Positions 8,983-16,748 of a DNA stretch of 64,000 bases are shown piece after piece. Each line of letters begins with the position of its first letter. The stretch's first letter is position 1. The notes beneath the pieces are model-generated. The model made no database searches. It was not told where the DNA came from and saw only the letters and a program-made list of their open reading frames with translations. This stretch comes from Caldilineaceae bacterium. Its GTDB lineage: Bacteria; Chloroflexota; Anaerolineae; Caldilineales; Caldilineaceae. The DNA lies in contig JAGNDO010000009.1 of NCBI GenBank assembly GCA_018003515.1, forward strand, positions 50,440 through 114,439. Direction: 5' to 3'. The translations under genes were made by a program, and so were the position numbers.

Positions 8983-9375
8983 ATGGGTCCCAAAACTGAA
9001 TTGATCTTTCCCGCCTATTTGATCTCCAGCTTGCGAGAATTGCGGGGCGAAAAGTGGCAACGATTGGTGGATCGGGCAGCCAAATTGCCAGAAACCCATC
9101 CAGAATCCCTGGCGTTCACCTTGATGATGGTGGAACTGGATGGATGTATGCGTTGCAACAGCACCAGCTATAAATTCCTGCGGGGTTGCGCGGCCTGCGC
9201 GGCCCAGACCGTGCAGGCGTTTAAGGGCACAGACGAGGAATTATTAGAAATGTACGATCAGGCTCAACGGGATCTGAACGCAGGCGTCCTCCATCAGATC
9301 GACTGGGACGCGCCCCGGGTGCGGGAGATCCGCTTGGTGGATGTCGAGCGAGACAGCCTCTCCCTGGCGGCGTAA
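8983..9375 (+). CDS. Uncharacterised protein with paired CxxC motifs
   Basis: 130-residue soluble protein that I do not recognise. It has C55-M-R-C58 and C69-A-A-C72, that is C-X2-C-X10-C-X2-C, which could bind zinc or an iron-sulfur cluster. The rest is mostly helical, with an acidic C-terminal part. ATG at 8983 was taken because GAAGGACAAAGGG lies just upstream; an in-frame ATG at 8947 has no such site. It follows the DUF1858-like membrane protein by 57 bases, so the two may act together. Confidence 0.6.
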   Translation: MGPKTELIFPAYLISSLRELRGEKWQRLVDRAAKLPETHPESLAFTLMMVELDGCMRCNSTSYKFLRGCAACAAQTVQAFKGTDEELLEMYDQAQRDLNAGVLHQIDWDAPRVREIRLVDVERDSLSLAA

Positions 9376-9391
9376 GGTGAACGGGTGAAGG

Positions 9392-9463
9392 GGTGAGCGG
9401 GTGAAAGGGTGAGGGGGTGACAGGCAAAAGTCACCCCCTCACCCTTTCACCCGCTCACCTTTT
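9392..9463 (+). terminator. Perfect 30-bp hairpin with TTTT, built of GGGTGA subrepeats
   Basis: Arms at 9392-9421 and 9430-9459 are perfectly complementary over 30 bases, with an 8-base loop AGGCAAAA and TTTT at 9460-9463. Each arm is made of GGGTGA-type subrepeats (GGTGAGCGGGTGAAAGGGTG and so on). It can act as a terminator, but the arms are far longer than needed. Confidence 0.8.
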
Positions 9464-9484
9464 CAACAAACACAGGGTGATTCC

Positions 9485-10810
9485 ATGACAACAAATTCAC
9501 GCCAACCCACTCCCCGGCGCGTTGCCATCATCGGCGGCGGCATCGCCGGGTTGAGCGCGGCCTATGATCTGACCAAGCCCGGTGCGGCCCCGGCCCAGGT
9601 GACGCTCTTCGAGGCCGGTCCCGTGCTGGGCGGCTTGGCGGCTGGCTTCAAAGGCCGCCCCACCTGGGATTGGCCCCTGGAACACTTTTACCATCACCTC
9701 TTCACCAACGACGACGCCATCATCGGTCTGACCGCGGAACTGGGCCTCTCGGATCTGCTGGAGATCCACCGGCCCAACACGGTCATCCACTGCCAGGGCG
9801 ACGACTACCAGTTGGACAGCCCGCTTTCCGTACTCAAATTCCCCCTCATCCCGTTCATCGACCGCCTGCGCATGGGCATGGTGATCGCCTATCTGCGCTA
9901 TCACCCCCTCAAACCCTGGCAAAAGTTCGACAAACTGCTGGCGGGCGAATGGATGCGCAAATGGATGGGCCGGGCCGCCTACGAGACCATCTGGCAGCCC
10001 ATGCTTCAGGGCAAGTTTGGCCCTCATTATGAGGAGGTCAACCTAGCCTGGTTTTGGGCCAGGATCGTGAAACGGACGCCAAGTTTGGGCTACTACCGGG
10101 GGGGCTTCCAGGCCTTTGTGGATGGATTGGCCCATCGGGTGCGGGGCCAAGGGGTGGAGATCCACACATCGTCCCCGGTCCAGGCCATCCGCCCCGCACC
10201 CGGCGGCGGATTGACCGTGACCGTGGCCGGCCAGCCCCCGGCCCACTTCGACGCCGTACTCAGCACGGTCAGCCCCGGCTTGATGGCGAAGATGGCCCCG
10301 GATCTGCCCGCGGCCTATTTGGGCCAGTTGGCCAAGCTCAAAAGCATGGGCGCGGTGGTCTTGACCGTGGCCCTGGACCGCCAGCTTACCCCGGACATCT
10401 ATTGGAACAACATCCCCAAGCGGGAGGGGCTGCCCTTCCTGGCTCTGGTGGAGCATACCAACATGATCGACCCGGCCCACTATGCCGGGGACCACCTGCT
10501 CTATTTGGGCGACTATCTGGACCCGGATCACCCCCACTTCAGCATGAACACAGACCAACTTCTGGCCGAGTTCCTGCCCGCCCTCACCCGCTTCAACCCG
10601 GATTTTGACTCCAGTTGGGTCACCGGGGCGTGGCTGCACAAGGCGACGTATGCCCAACCCGTCCCCCCCGTGGGCTACGCCGCCATGATCCCGGCCATCC
10701 GCACCCCCCTGCCCGGCCTCTTTTTCGCCTCCATGAGCCAAGTCTACCCCTGGGATCGGGGCACGAACTACGCCGTGGAGATCGGGCGACGAGCGGCGGG
10801 GATGATGTAG
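9485..10810 (+). CDS. NAD(P)/FAD-dependent oxidoreductase, protoporphyrinogen-oxidase-like fold
   Basis: Flavoprotein of 441 residues. The N-terminus holds the dinucleotide-binding motif VAIIGGGIAGLSAAYDL, followed by FEAGPVLGGLAAGF, as in amine oxidase, protoporphyrinogen oxidase and phytoene desaturase-like enzymes. The C-terminus SMSQVYPWDRGTNYAVEIGR is the second FAD-contacting segment. Substrate is not clear from sequence. It stands alone between two hairpin elements, so neighbours give no pathway hint. Confidence 0.85.
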   Translation: MTTNSRQPTPRRVAIIGGGIAGLSAAYDLTKPGAAPAQVTLFEAGPVLGGLAAGFKGRPTWDWPLEHFYHHLFTNDDAIIGLTAELGLSDLLEIHRPNTVIHCQGDDYQLDSPLSVLKFPLIPFIDRLRMGMVIAYLRYHPLKPWQKFDKLLAGEWMRKWMGRAAYETIWQPMLQGKFGPHYEEVNLAWFWARIVKRTPSLGYYRGGFQAFVDGLAHRVRGQGVEIHTSSPVQAIRPAPGGGLTVTVAGQPPAHFDAVLSTVSPGLMAKMAPDLPAAYLGQLAKLKSMGAVVLTVALDRQLTPDIYWNNIPKREGLPFLALVEHTNMIDPAHYAGDHLLYLGDYLDPDHPHFSMNTDQLLAEFLPALTRFNPDFDSSWVTGAWLHKATYAQPVPPVGYAAMIPAIRTPLPGLFFASMSQVYPWDRGTNYAVEIGRRAAGMM

Positions 10811-10812
10811 AA

Positions 10813-10894
10813 TATCGAGTGTCGTGTATCGAGTATTTCGTGGTTGATGAAGATCAGGGTCAACCACGAAATACTCGATACACGACACTCGATA
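10813..10894. repeat. Perfect 35-bp inverted repeat, family R2 (ATCGAGTGTCGTGT)
   Basis: Arms 10813-10847 and 10860-10894 are complementary at all 35 positions around a 12-base loop. The arm contains ATCGAGT twice. Related copies occur at 25565-25674, 26960-27065 and 54681-54751, with a half copy near 62281. The element starts three bases after the oxidoreductase stop and has no T-run. Confidence 0.9.
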
Positions 10895-11057
10895 CCCAAC
10901 AACCGTATCACCGCCTACAACATCCAGCGTTGATAACGGTCAAAATAGACCAATCGAACCAAAACTGTTTTTGACCCAGCGCCCCCAAACCATGTACGCT
11001 GTGCAAGGTCAAAAATCAACCAATCAACCAATCAACCTATTCTGACGAGGATGTATC

Positions 11058-12113
11058 ATGTTTGGAAAAAAGAACACCACCATCACCGAAGCGGCTGTGA
11101 GTCAGGCCCTGAGTACCGTGATCGAGCCGGAATTGCACCAAGATCTGATCACATTGGACATGGTGAAAGAGATCACCATCAGCGGCGGCAACGTGGGCTT
11201 CACCGTGGTACTCACCACCCCGGCCTGCCCTCTGCGCGGCCAGATTGAAGACGCCTGTATCGCCGCGGTGATGAAAGTGCCCGGCGTAGAGGCGGTCAAC
11301 GTGAACTTCACCTCCGTGGTACGCACGGACAGCCGCATCATGAACAAGCTCAACATCCCGGTCAAGAATGTGATCGCGGTGAGCAGCGGCAAGGGGGGCG
11401 TGGGCAAAAGCACCCTCAGCGTCAACCTGGCCGTCAGTTTGGCTCTGGAAGGGGCCAAGGTGGGCATCATGGACGCTGATGTCTATGGCCCCAATGTGCC
11501 CATGATGATGGGGTTGAGCGGTCCCCCCTCCGTGCGCAACGGCAAGATGGTGCCACAGACCGCCTATGGCGTGGAGACCATCTCCATGGGCTATCTCATG
11601 CCCGAAGGCGAGGCCGTGGTATGGCGCGGCCCCATGTTGCACGGGGCCATCCGCCAGTTTTTGACCGACGTGGCCTGGGGCGAACTGGACTACCTGGTCG
11701 TGGACCTGCCCCCGGGCACGGGTGACGCCCAGCTCACCCTGGCCCAGAGCGTGCCCATCACCGGCGGGTTGATCATCACCACACCCCAACAGGTCTCGGT
11801 CAGCGACGCCCGGCGAGGTGCCGCAGCCTTCAAGAAGCTGGACGTACCCATCCTGGGCATCGTGGAGAACATGGCCGGAGACATCTTCGGCTCCGGCGGC
11901 GGCATGGAAGCGGCCAAACTCCTGGGCGTGGACTTCATCGGACGGGTCAGCCTTGACCCCAACATCCGCGTGGGCGGGGACGCTGGCACCCCCATCGTCA
12001 TCTCCCACCCGGAGAGCGAGACGGCCAAAGCCTTCCGCCACATCGCCCGCATCACCGCCGCGCTGTTGAGTGTGCAGGCGCAGGCGCCGGATCCCCAGTT
12101 GGAGATTATTTAG
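11058..12113 (+). CDS. mrp: Mrp/ApbC family P-loop ATPase, iron-sulfur carrier type
   Basis: 351 residues. An N-terminal DUF59 domain (about 8-90; [30 protein letters not shown]) is followed by the ParA/MinD-like ATPase with deviant P-loop GKGGVGKST at 111-119 and [13 protein letters not shown]. Mrp proteins carry and transfer iron-sulfur clusters. Most have a CxxC pair between ENM and the IFG..GG segment; here the text is [16 protein letters not shown], so that loop and its cysteines are missing. Three other cysteines remain only in the DUF59 and linker region. It is a single gene followed by a terminator and a toxin-antitoxin pair. Confidence 0.92.
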   Translation: MFGKKNTTITEAAVSQALSTVIEPELHQDLITLDMVKEITISGGNVGFTVVLTTPACPLRGQIEDACIAAVMKVPGVEAVNVNFTSVVRTDSRIMNKLNIPVKNVIAVSSGKGGVGKSTLSVNLAVSLALEGAKVGIMDADVYGPNVPMMMGLSGPPSVRNGKMVPQTAYGVETISMGYLMPEGEAVVWRGPMLHGAIRQFLTDVAWGELDYLVVDLPPGTGDAQLTLAQSVPITGGLIITTPQQVSVSDARRGAAAFKKLDVPILGIVENMAGDIFGSGGGMEAAKLLGVDFIGRVSLDPNIRVGGDAGTPIVISHPESETAKAFRHIARITAALLSVQAQAPDPQLEII

Positions 12114-12135
12114 TTGAGTGGTTGATTGGTTGATT

Positions 12136-12173
12136 GGGGAGAGGCGGTGAATAGGCTGTCTCTCCCCTTTTTT
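12136..12173 (+). terminator. Terminator after mrp
   Basis: GGGGAGAG (12136-12143) pairs with CTCTCCCC (12160-12167), followed by TTTTTT. Confidence 0.8.
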
Positions 12174-12177
12174 GGGG

Positions 12178-12207
12178 TTGACAGACGTAGACCAGTGGCT
12201 GTAAACT
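12178..12207 (+). promoter_or_regulatory. Candidate promoter for the Phd/PIN pair
   Basis: TTGACA at 12178-12183 and TAAACT at 12202-12207 with an 18-base spacer, about 48 bases upstream of the antitoxin ATG. Confidence 0.5.
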
Positions 12208-12254
12208 TGTGGCGTGAGTGCTGAAGACAGTGCATTCTTACCAGGAGGAATCCA

Positions 12255-12545
12255 ATGACAACCGTCATGTCAACAATTGAATTTGAACAACAACCGGCTC
12301 TGGCCATGCGCAAGGCGACTATTGATGGGCAGGACGTGATCGTCGAAGAGCAGGGGCGAGAAACCGCGGTTTTACTTAACATGAAACGCTATCAAGAGTT
12401 GACCCAAGCCGCTGACGATCGGGTGTGGGCGCGTTTCCGGGAGGCCAGGGATGTCATCTATGCCGCCACCGCAGACATCCCTGAAGCGGAAATTGCGGAG
12501 ATGATCGAAGAAGCCGTACAGGCCACACGGCAAGCCCAAAGATAG
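12255..12545 (+). CDS. Phd/YefM-type antitoxin
   Basis: 96-residue antitoxin candidate. The central segment TIDGQDVIVEEQGRETAVLL and NMKRYQEL follows the Phd/YefM fold pattern, and the C-terminal half is acidic (ADIPEAEIAEMIEEAVQ), the part that normally neutralises the toxin. AGGAGG lies six bases before the ATG. It ends four bases before the PIN-domain gene, so they form one toxin-antitoxin operon. Autoregulation through the N-terminal domain is expected from the family. Confidence 0.8.
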   Translation: MTTVMSTIEFEQQPALAMRKATIDGQDVIVEEQGRETAVLLNMKRYQELTQAADDRVWARFREARDVIYAATADIPEAEIAEMIEEAVQATRQAQR

Positions 12546-12549
12546 CACC

Positions 12550-12981
12550 ATGCGAATCATCATCGACACCAACGTTGTTGTCAGCGGCTTGATTTCACCC
12601 AAAGGCGCGCCCCGCCGCATCCTTGATGCTTGGGAAAACGGTTCCTTCACACTGCTATATTCCGTTGCAATCGTGAAAGAAATACAAGGTGTATTGAACC
12701 GTGCCTGGCTTCAGCGCCGCATGGCCCATGTCCCCAATTTGATCCCCGATCTGTTGAAGACGATTATCAGAAAGGGTGAACTGATCGATGTCAGCGACAG
12801 GGAGATCGAAACTCCTTCGGCATTGCGAGATCCCTTTGATGAGAAATTTCTCATCTGCGCCCTGCTTGGACATGCCGATTACCTGGTGACCGGCGACAAG
12901 GATCTTTTGGTTTTGGAAACAATTGGTGCAACCCAAATCGTTTCACCCACATTTTTTGCCGACGTTCTCGATACAATTTGA
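12550..12981 (+). CDS. PIN-domain ribonuclease toxin
   Basis: 143-residue PIN-domain protein, a metal-dependent RNase that would be the toxin of the pair. Acidic residues expected at the active site are visible: D7 in IIIDTNVVVSGLISPKGAPR, a central Glu in IVKEIQGVL, and Asp residues in LRDPFDEKFL and LVTGDKDLL. The opening and spacing match the putative-toxin PIN group (COG1569-like). It begins four bases after its antitoxin and is followed by a strong terminator, so the module is self-contained. Confidence 0.88.
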   Translation: MRIIIDTNVVVSGLISPKGAPRRILDAWENGSFTLLYSVAIVKEIQGVLNRAWLQRRMAHVPNLIPDLLKTIIRKGELIDVSDREIETPSALRDPFDEKFLICALLGHADYLVTGDKDLLVLETIGATQIVSPTFFADVLDTI

Positions 12982-13000
12982 CCATCGCCTACCGTCATCT

Positions 13001-13047
13001 AGGGGCAGACGACCCAGTACCATCGGGTCGTCTGCCCCTTTTGTTTT
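13001..13047 (+). terminator. Strong terminator after the PIN toxin
   Basis: GGGGCAGACGACCC pairs perfectly with GGGTCGTCTGCCCC across a 9-base loop and is followed by TTTTGTTTT. Confidence 0.9.
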
Positions 13048-13191
13048 CCCCCAATTCCCCTATGATAGATCGGTGACGATCTTAACCCGACAGCAACGGG
13101 ACCACAACCCTGCCGTCGTTTAATCACAGAAGCAACGCCCCTTCCAACAAGACCCGTCCATCCCAACCGTCTCACTCAAGGGAGCAACCCT

Positions 13192-15228
13192 ATGTTGACC
13201 ATTGTTGAAAAAATCCTCTTCCTGATCGTGGCCGGAGCCGCCGTCTATTACGGCTATCTGGGCTTCCGCAACGTCTTTTTGGTGATCCGCCGGGGCAGCG
13301 GGGAACCCTTTGACATGGGCGTAGTGGTGGAACGGGCCGTGCGGGCCTTGGGCACCTGGGTCATCATGAAGCCCATTTGGAAGACCCGCACCGTGGCCAG
13401 CATCTTTCACGGCATGGTCGCTTGGGGCTTTATCTTCTACTTTTTGGTCAACTTCGGCGATGTAGTCCAAGGCTATTTCCCCATAAAGTTTATGGGTGAT
13501 GGGGCCATCGGATCGGTTTATCGATTCTTGGCCGACATTTTCAGCATCTCCGTGCTGGTCGGCATGGTCTATTTTCTCCTGCGCCGCTTTGTCTTCAACA
13601 GTCCGGTCCTCACTTATCGAGAGAACATCAAGCTGATGGACAAGGTCAAGGCCGGGGCCGTGCGCCGGGATTCGTTGATCGTGGGCCTCTTCATCCTGGC
13701 CCATGTGGGTTTCCGCTTCTTGGGCGAAACCTTCATCATCGCCTTGGAGCGATTGCACCTGGGCCACGGGGACGCCGCCCAGCCCTTCGCCAACCTGGTC
13801 AGCAACATTTGGGGTGGCCTGGGCGAAGGTGCCCTGACCGTGGGCCAACACCTGAGCTGGTGGCTGGCCCTGGGCTTGATCCTGGCCTTTATCCCCTACT
13901 TCCCCCGCACGAAGCATTTCCACCTGATCATGTCCGCCTTCAACTTTGGCACCAAGCCGGAGCGCACCAGCCTGGGCGAACTGACGATGATCGACTTTGA
14001 AGACGAGTCCATCGAAGAGTTCGGCGTGGCCAAGATCGAGGATCTGCCCTGGACCCTGATCGTCGATGCCTATTCCTGCATCATGTGCAACCGCTGCCAG
14101 GATGTCTGCCCGGCCTACAACACGGGCAAGGAACTCTCGCCCGCGGCCTTGGAAGTGAACAAGCGCTACTATCTCAACGAGCACGGCGCGGCCCTGGCCA
14201 GGGGTGAAACGTCCGAGTTCAACTTGCTGGACTTTGCCATCACCGAGTCGGCCGTGTGGGCGTGTACGGCCTGTGGGGCCTGTGTGGACATCTGCCCCGT
14301 GGGCAACGAGCCTATGTTCGACATCATGTACATGCGCCGCAACCTCATGCTGATGGAGAACAGCTTCCCCAGCGAGCTGAAGACCGCCTATCGGGGCATG
14401 GAGCGCAACGGCAACCCGTGGAACATCAGCGCCCGAGACCGCATGAACTGGACCGGGGATCTGCCCATCCCCACTGTGGACGACAACCCGGACTTCGACG
14501 TCCTGTGGTGGGTGGGCTGTGCGCCCTCCTATGACCCCCGTGCCCAGGAGACGGCCAAAGCCTTCGCCAAGGTGATGAACGCGGCTGGGGTCAACTTCGC
14601 CATTTTGGGCGAGATGGAACGCTGCACCGGGGATTCGGCCCGGCGCTCCGGCAACGAGGCCCTCTTCTTCGAGATGGCCACGGGCAACATCGAGGTACTG
14701 AACGAGTTCGTCGGCGACGGTTCGCCCAAGCGCATCGTCACCACCTGCCCCCACTGCATGCACACCCTGGGCAAGGAATACGGCGCCTTGGGCGGCCACT
14801 ACGACGTGATCCACCACACCCAGCTGCTCTCCGAGCTGACCGCGGCCCGCAAGATCAGCGTCCAAGGCAACGGGGAAAGCGACACCATCACCTTCCACGA
14901 CCCTTGCTATTTGGGCCGTCACAACGGCGTGGTGGACGCTCCCCGGGACGTGCTGGGCAGCCTGAGCAATGTCAACATGGTGGAGATGCCCCGCAGCGGC
15001 AAACAGTCCTTCTGCTGCGGCGCCGGCGGCGCGCAGATGTGGAAGGAAGAAGAACACGGTGACGCCTCCGTCAGCGTCACCCGCTACGAAGAAGCCGCCG
15101 CCACCGGGGCTAAAACCATCGCCGTCGGCTGCCCCTTCTGCCTCACCATGATGACCGACGCCTCCAAGGCCGCGGACAAGGGCGTGGTGGTCAAGGACAT
15201 CGCGGAGATCATCGCCGAGCGGTTGTAG
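13192..15228 (+). CDS. Membrane-bound Hdr/GlpC-like iron-sulfur oxidoreductase
   Basis: 678-residue membrane protein. The first 240 residues contain several membrane helices in a NarI-like arrangement. A double 4Fe-4S ferredoxin domain follows (CIMCNRCQDVCPAYNTG and CTACGACVDICPVGNEP). The C-terminal third has two CCG-type cysteine-rich domains: one around WWVGCAPSYDP and MERCTGDSARRSG, the second around FHDPCYLGRHN and SFCCGAGGAQMW. This is the architecture of heterodisulfide-reductase-D/GlpC-like proteins that pass electrons between a soluble dehydrogenase and the quinone pool. AAGGGAG precedes the ATG. The partner dehydrogenase is not adjacent, so the substrate is unknown. Confidence 0.88.
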   Translation: MLTIVEKILFLIVAGAAVYYGYLGFRNVFLVIRRGSGEPFDMGVVVERAVRALGTWVIMKPIWKTRTVASIFHGMVAWGFIFYFLVNFGDVVQGYFPIKFMGDGAIGSVYRFLADIFSISVLVGMVYFLLRRFVFNSPVLTYRENIKLMDKVKAGAVRRDSLIVGLFILAHVGFRFLGETFIIALERLHLGHGDAAQPFANLVSNIWGGLGEGALTVGQHLSWWLALGLILAFIPYFPRTKHFHLIMSAFNFGTKPERTSLGELTMIDFEDESIEEFGVAKIEDLPWTLIVDAYSCIMCNRCQDVCPAYNTGKELSPAALEVNKRYYLNEHGAALARGETSEFNLLDFAITESAVWACTACGACVDICPVGNEPMFDIMYMRRNLMLMENSFPSELKTAYRGMERNGNPWNISARDRMNWTGDLPIPTVDDNPDFDVLWWVGCAPSYDPRAQETAKAFAKVMNAAGVNFAILGEMERCTGDSARRSGNEALFFEMATGNIEVLNEFVGDGSPKRIVTTCPHCMHTLGKEYGALGGHYDVIHHTQLLSELTAARKISVQGNGESDTITFHDPCYLGRHNGVVDAPRDVLGSLSNVNMVEMPRSGKQSFCCGAGGAQMWKEEEHGDASVSVTRYEEAAATGAKTIAVGCPFCLTMMTDASKAADKGVVVKDIAEIIAERL

Positions 15229-15249
15229 GGGTTGGGTAGTTTGAAATTC

Positions 15250-15289
15250 AGAAGCCCGGCTTTTCTGAAAAGCCGGGCTTCTTGCGTTT
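15250..15289 (+). terminator. Terminator after the iron-sulfur oxidoreductase
   Basis: AGAAGCCCGGCTTTTC and its complement GAAAAGCCGGGCTTCT form a perfect stem, with a T-rich stretch (TTGCGTTTTT) after it. Confidence 0.85.
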
Positions 15290-15296
15290 TTGCCGG

Positions 15297-15331
15297 TTGA
15301 TTCGCACCCCGTGGACTGGTATACTCATCTC
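15297..15331 (+). promoter_or_regulatory. Promoter placed for a leaderless brnT transcript
   Basis: TTGATT at 15297-15302, 17 bases, TATACT at 15320-15325, then only six bases to the ATG at 15332. Transcription would begin at or next to the A of the start codon. Confidence 0.65.
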
Positions 15332-15619
15332 ATGAATATTCATGAGATCCTCTGGTTACCTCGGTTCGAGGACAAGATCTGGATCAAGTATCATGTGCTT
15401 CCGGTTGAGGTCGAGGACATGCTGTTTGGCAAGCCGCGAATTCTGTTTGCTGAGAAAGGCGTTGAACCGGGTGAGGATCTCTATGTTGCCTATGGGCACA
15501 CGATGTCCGGTCGGTATTTGACTGTCTATTTTATTCGCAAGAGTGGCAGCGTTGCCCTGATTTTGAGCGCACGTGATATGGACAAAAAGGAGCGCAAGCG
15601 ACATGGCAAAAGAAAATAG
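15332..15619 (+). CDS. brnT: BrnT-family (DUF497) ribonuclease toxin
   Basis: 95 residues matching the BrnT fold: an N-terminal FEDKIWIKYHVLPVEVEDML helix region, the strand pair AYGHTMSGRYLTVYF, and the family C-terminus ILSARDMDKKERKRH. BrnT is an RNase toxin neutralised by BrnA. The ATG at 15332 follows a minus-10 box by six bases and has no Shine-Dalgarno, which suggests a leaderless mRNA. The next gene overlaps its last 17 bases and encodes the matching antitoxin. First gene of a defence-type stretch that runs to about 19.6 kb. Confidence 0.82.
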   Translation: MNIHEILWLPRFEDKIWIKYHVLPVEVEDMLFGKPRILFAEKGVEPGEDLYVAYGHTMSGRYLTVYFIRKSGSVALILSARDMDKKERKRHGKRK

Positions 15620-15911
15620 AGTGACTTCCGTCTCTCAGGCCAGCACCTATGATGAAATCGCAGATTTCTGGGATACCCATAGCGGGGCAGATTATGAAGA
15701 TCAAATGGTTGAGGTTGAAATGACCTTTGATCCTGCGGCGCGACACAGCTATGTGTCCATTGAGGCTGATCTGATGCAGACATTGCGTGGGATTGCACAA
15801 GAGCGGCGCGTTAGCCCAGAGACATTGATCAACGTATGGCTGCAACGACAAGTCGATGGCTTGCGGGGCAGAAAACTCCAGCCCGTCTTGCGAGAATCCA
15901 GGCTGGAGTAG
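15603..15911 (+). CDS. brnA: BrnA/CopG-type antitoxin
   Basis: 102-residue antitoxin. The N-terminal segment STYDEIADFWDTHSGADYED is the signature of the CopG-antitoxin (BrnA) family, and the C-terminal half (VSIEADLMQTLRGIAQERRVS, PETLINVWL) is a ribbon-helix-helix DNA-binding unit. It overlaps the brnT 3' end by 17 bases, which couples translation. Like other BrnA proteins it probably represses its own promoter; the promoter ends almost at the brnT start. Confidence 0.82.
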   Translation: MAKENRVTSVSQASTYDEIADFWDTHSGADYEDQMVEVEMTFDPAARHSYVSIEADLMQTLRGIAQERRVSPETLINVWLQRQVDGLRGRKLQPVLRESRLE

Positions 15912-15936
15912 GCCAACTGCCCGGAGAAGTCAGCCC

Positions 15937-16038
15937 ATGCAAAACGAAAGTCGCTTCGACTACACAGAAGCCAAGCCCAACCGCTTTGCCGCAACGTTTC
16001 TTGCCCAAACGGAGGGCCTACCATGCAAATCACACTGA
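15937..16038 (+). CDS. Small ORF of 33 residues, antitoxin-like start
   Basis: Short reading frame MQNESRFDYTEAKPNRFA followed by 15 more residues. The pattern (polar start, F/Y-D-Y, AKPNRFA) resembles the N-termini of many small antitoxins of the type that precede HicA, RelE or PIN toxins. GGAGAA lies eight bases upstream of the ATG, and the stop overlaps the start of the next gene by 16 bases, both signs of a real gene. It may be a degraded antitoxin. Confidence is limited by its size. Confidence 0.4.
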   Translation: MQNESRFDYTEAKPNRFAATFLAQTEGLPCKSH

Positions 16039-16397
16039 CACTGCCCGAACTTGTTGCTGACCGCCTGGAGCAGCAGGCCATACAACTCAATGTTTCACTG
16101 GGCGACTTGGCGCTGAAACTCTTCAGCGATGGGCTTGTGGCCGAGCCGGTTGCAAAGGTATCCCCTAACGCGGCGCAAAATGACCAGTGGAGAAACGGGC
16201 TGTCTTCTTTGCAGGAAGTTGTGGCCCGCATCCAGGCGACACCTTTCAATCCAGCAGCGGTGGTGTCGCCCACCCAATCCATCGAAGAAGTGGAAGCCAT
16301 CTGGCAGGCGAATTCAGCGGGTGGGGCTGATATTTCACCCGTAGAGTGGGATCGGCTGTGGGCGAAATTTGAGCAAGCGTTGAAGACGCCGAATTGA
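16023..16397 (+). CDS. Antitoxin-like hypothetical protein
   Basis: 124 residues. The N-terminus MQITLTLPELVADRLEQQA is a ribbon-helix-helix-like strand and helix. A central VVARIQATPFNPAAVV and a C-terminal acidic helix with SPVEWDRLWAKFEQAL resemble antitoxins that accompany PIN-domain toxins. No toxin follows; the next 350 bases are repeats. GGAGGG precedes the ATG. I regard it as a lone antitoxin, by pattern rather than by a defined family. Confidence 0.55.
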   Translation: MQITLTLPELVADRLEQQAIQLNVSLGDLALKLFSDGLVAEPVAKVSPNAAQNDQWRNGLSSLQEVVARIQATPFNPAAVVSPTQSIEEVEAIWQANSAGGADISPVEWDRLWAKFEQALKTPN

Positions 16398-16748
16398 TTC
16401 GGAGAGGCTGCGCGGCGCACAGGATGGGTGTGCGGGGTACGGCTGGTGTGGGCCATGTACAGCCCCCGTGCGCCGCCCACACCATTTGTGCGACGGGTAC
16501 GGCTGCTGTGCGAGACGCATGGCGTCTGTACCCCGGTCACAGCATCTGTACGCCAGTCACAGCATCTGTGCGCCGGCCACAGCATCTGTACGCCACGTAC
16601 AGGCCCGGTACACACTTGGCACACGGTAGACAGCCACAAGGGGGTGTCAATCAGATTCTGAATTGCGCCTCCATCCTGCCCATTGTAGCGCGTCGAAATG
16701 TGTAATAAAATTACCCCAGTTTCGGTTTTACCAGAGGAGAACCACGCC
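16398..16748. other. Non-coding stretch rich in GTAC/CACAGC repeats
   Basis: About 350 bp without a credible gene. From about 16425 to 16625 it is built of degenerate copies of a text like GGTACGGCTGNTGTGC and CACAGCATCTGTACG. Three exact-length 20-bp units are annotated separately. Short open frames run through it in several frames but follow the repeat and lack ribosome sites. Confidence 0.7.
16536..16595. repeat. Three tandem 20-bp repeats
   Basis: Units 16536-16555, 16556-16575 and 16576-16595 share GTCACAGCATCTGTACGCCA with one to three changes. Degenerate units flank them on both sides. The array lies between two lone antitoxin genes. Confidence 0.85.

Noticed and set aside
13120-15057. 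645-codon minus-strand frame over the iron-sulfur oxidoreductase
   Set aside because: His/Gly/Val/Gln-rich translation typical of antisense of a GC-rich gene; the plus frame has all ferredoxin and CCG motifs.
16536-16595. Three 20-bp tandem repeats as a CRISPR array
   Set aside because: No spacers between the units and no cas genes nearby.
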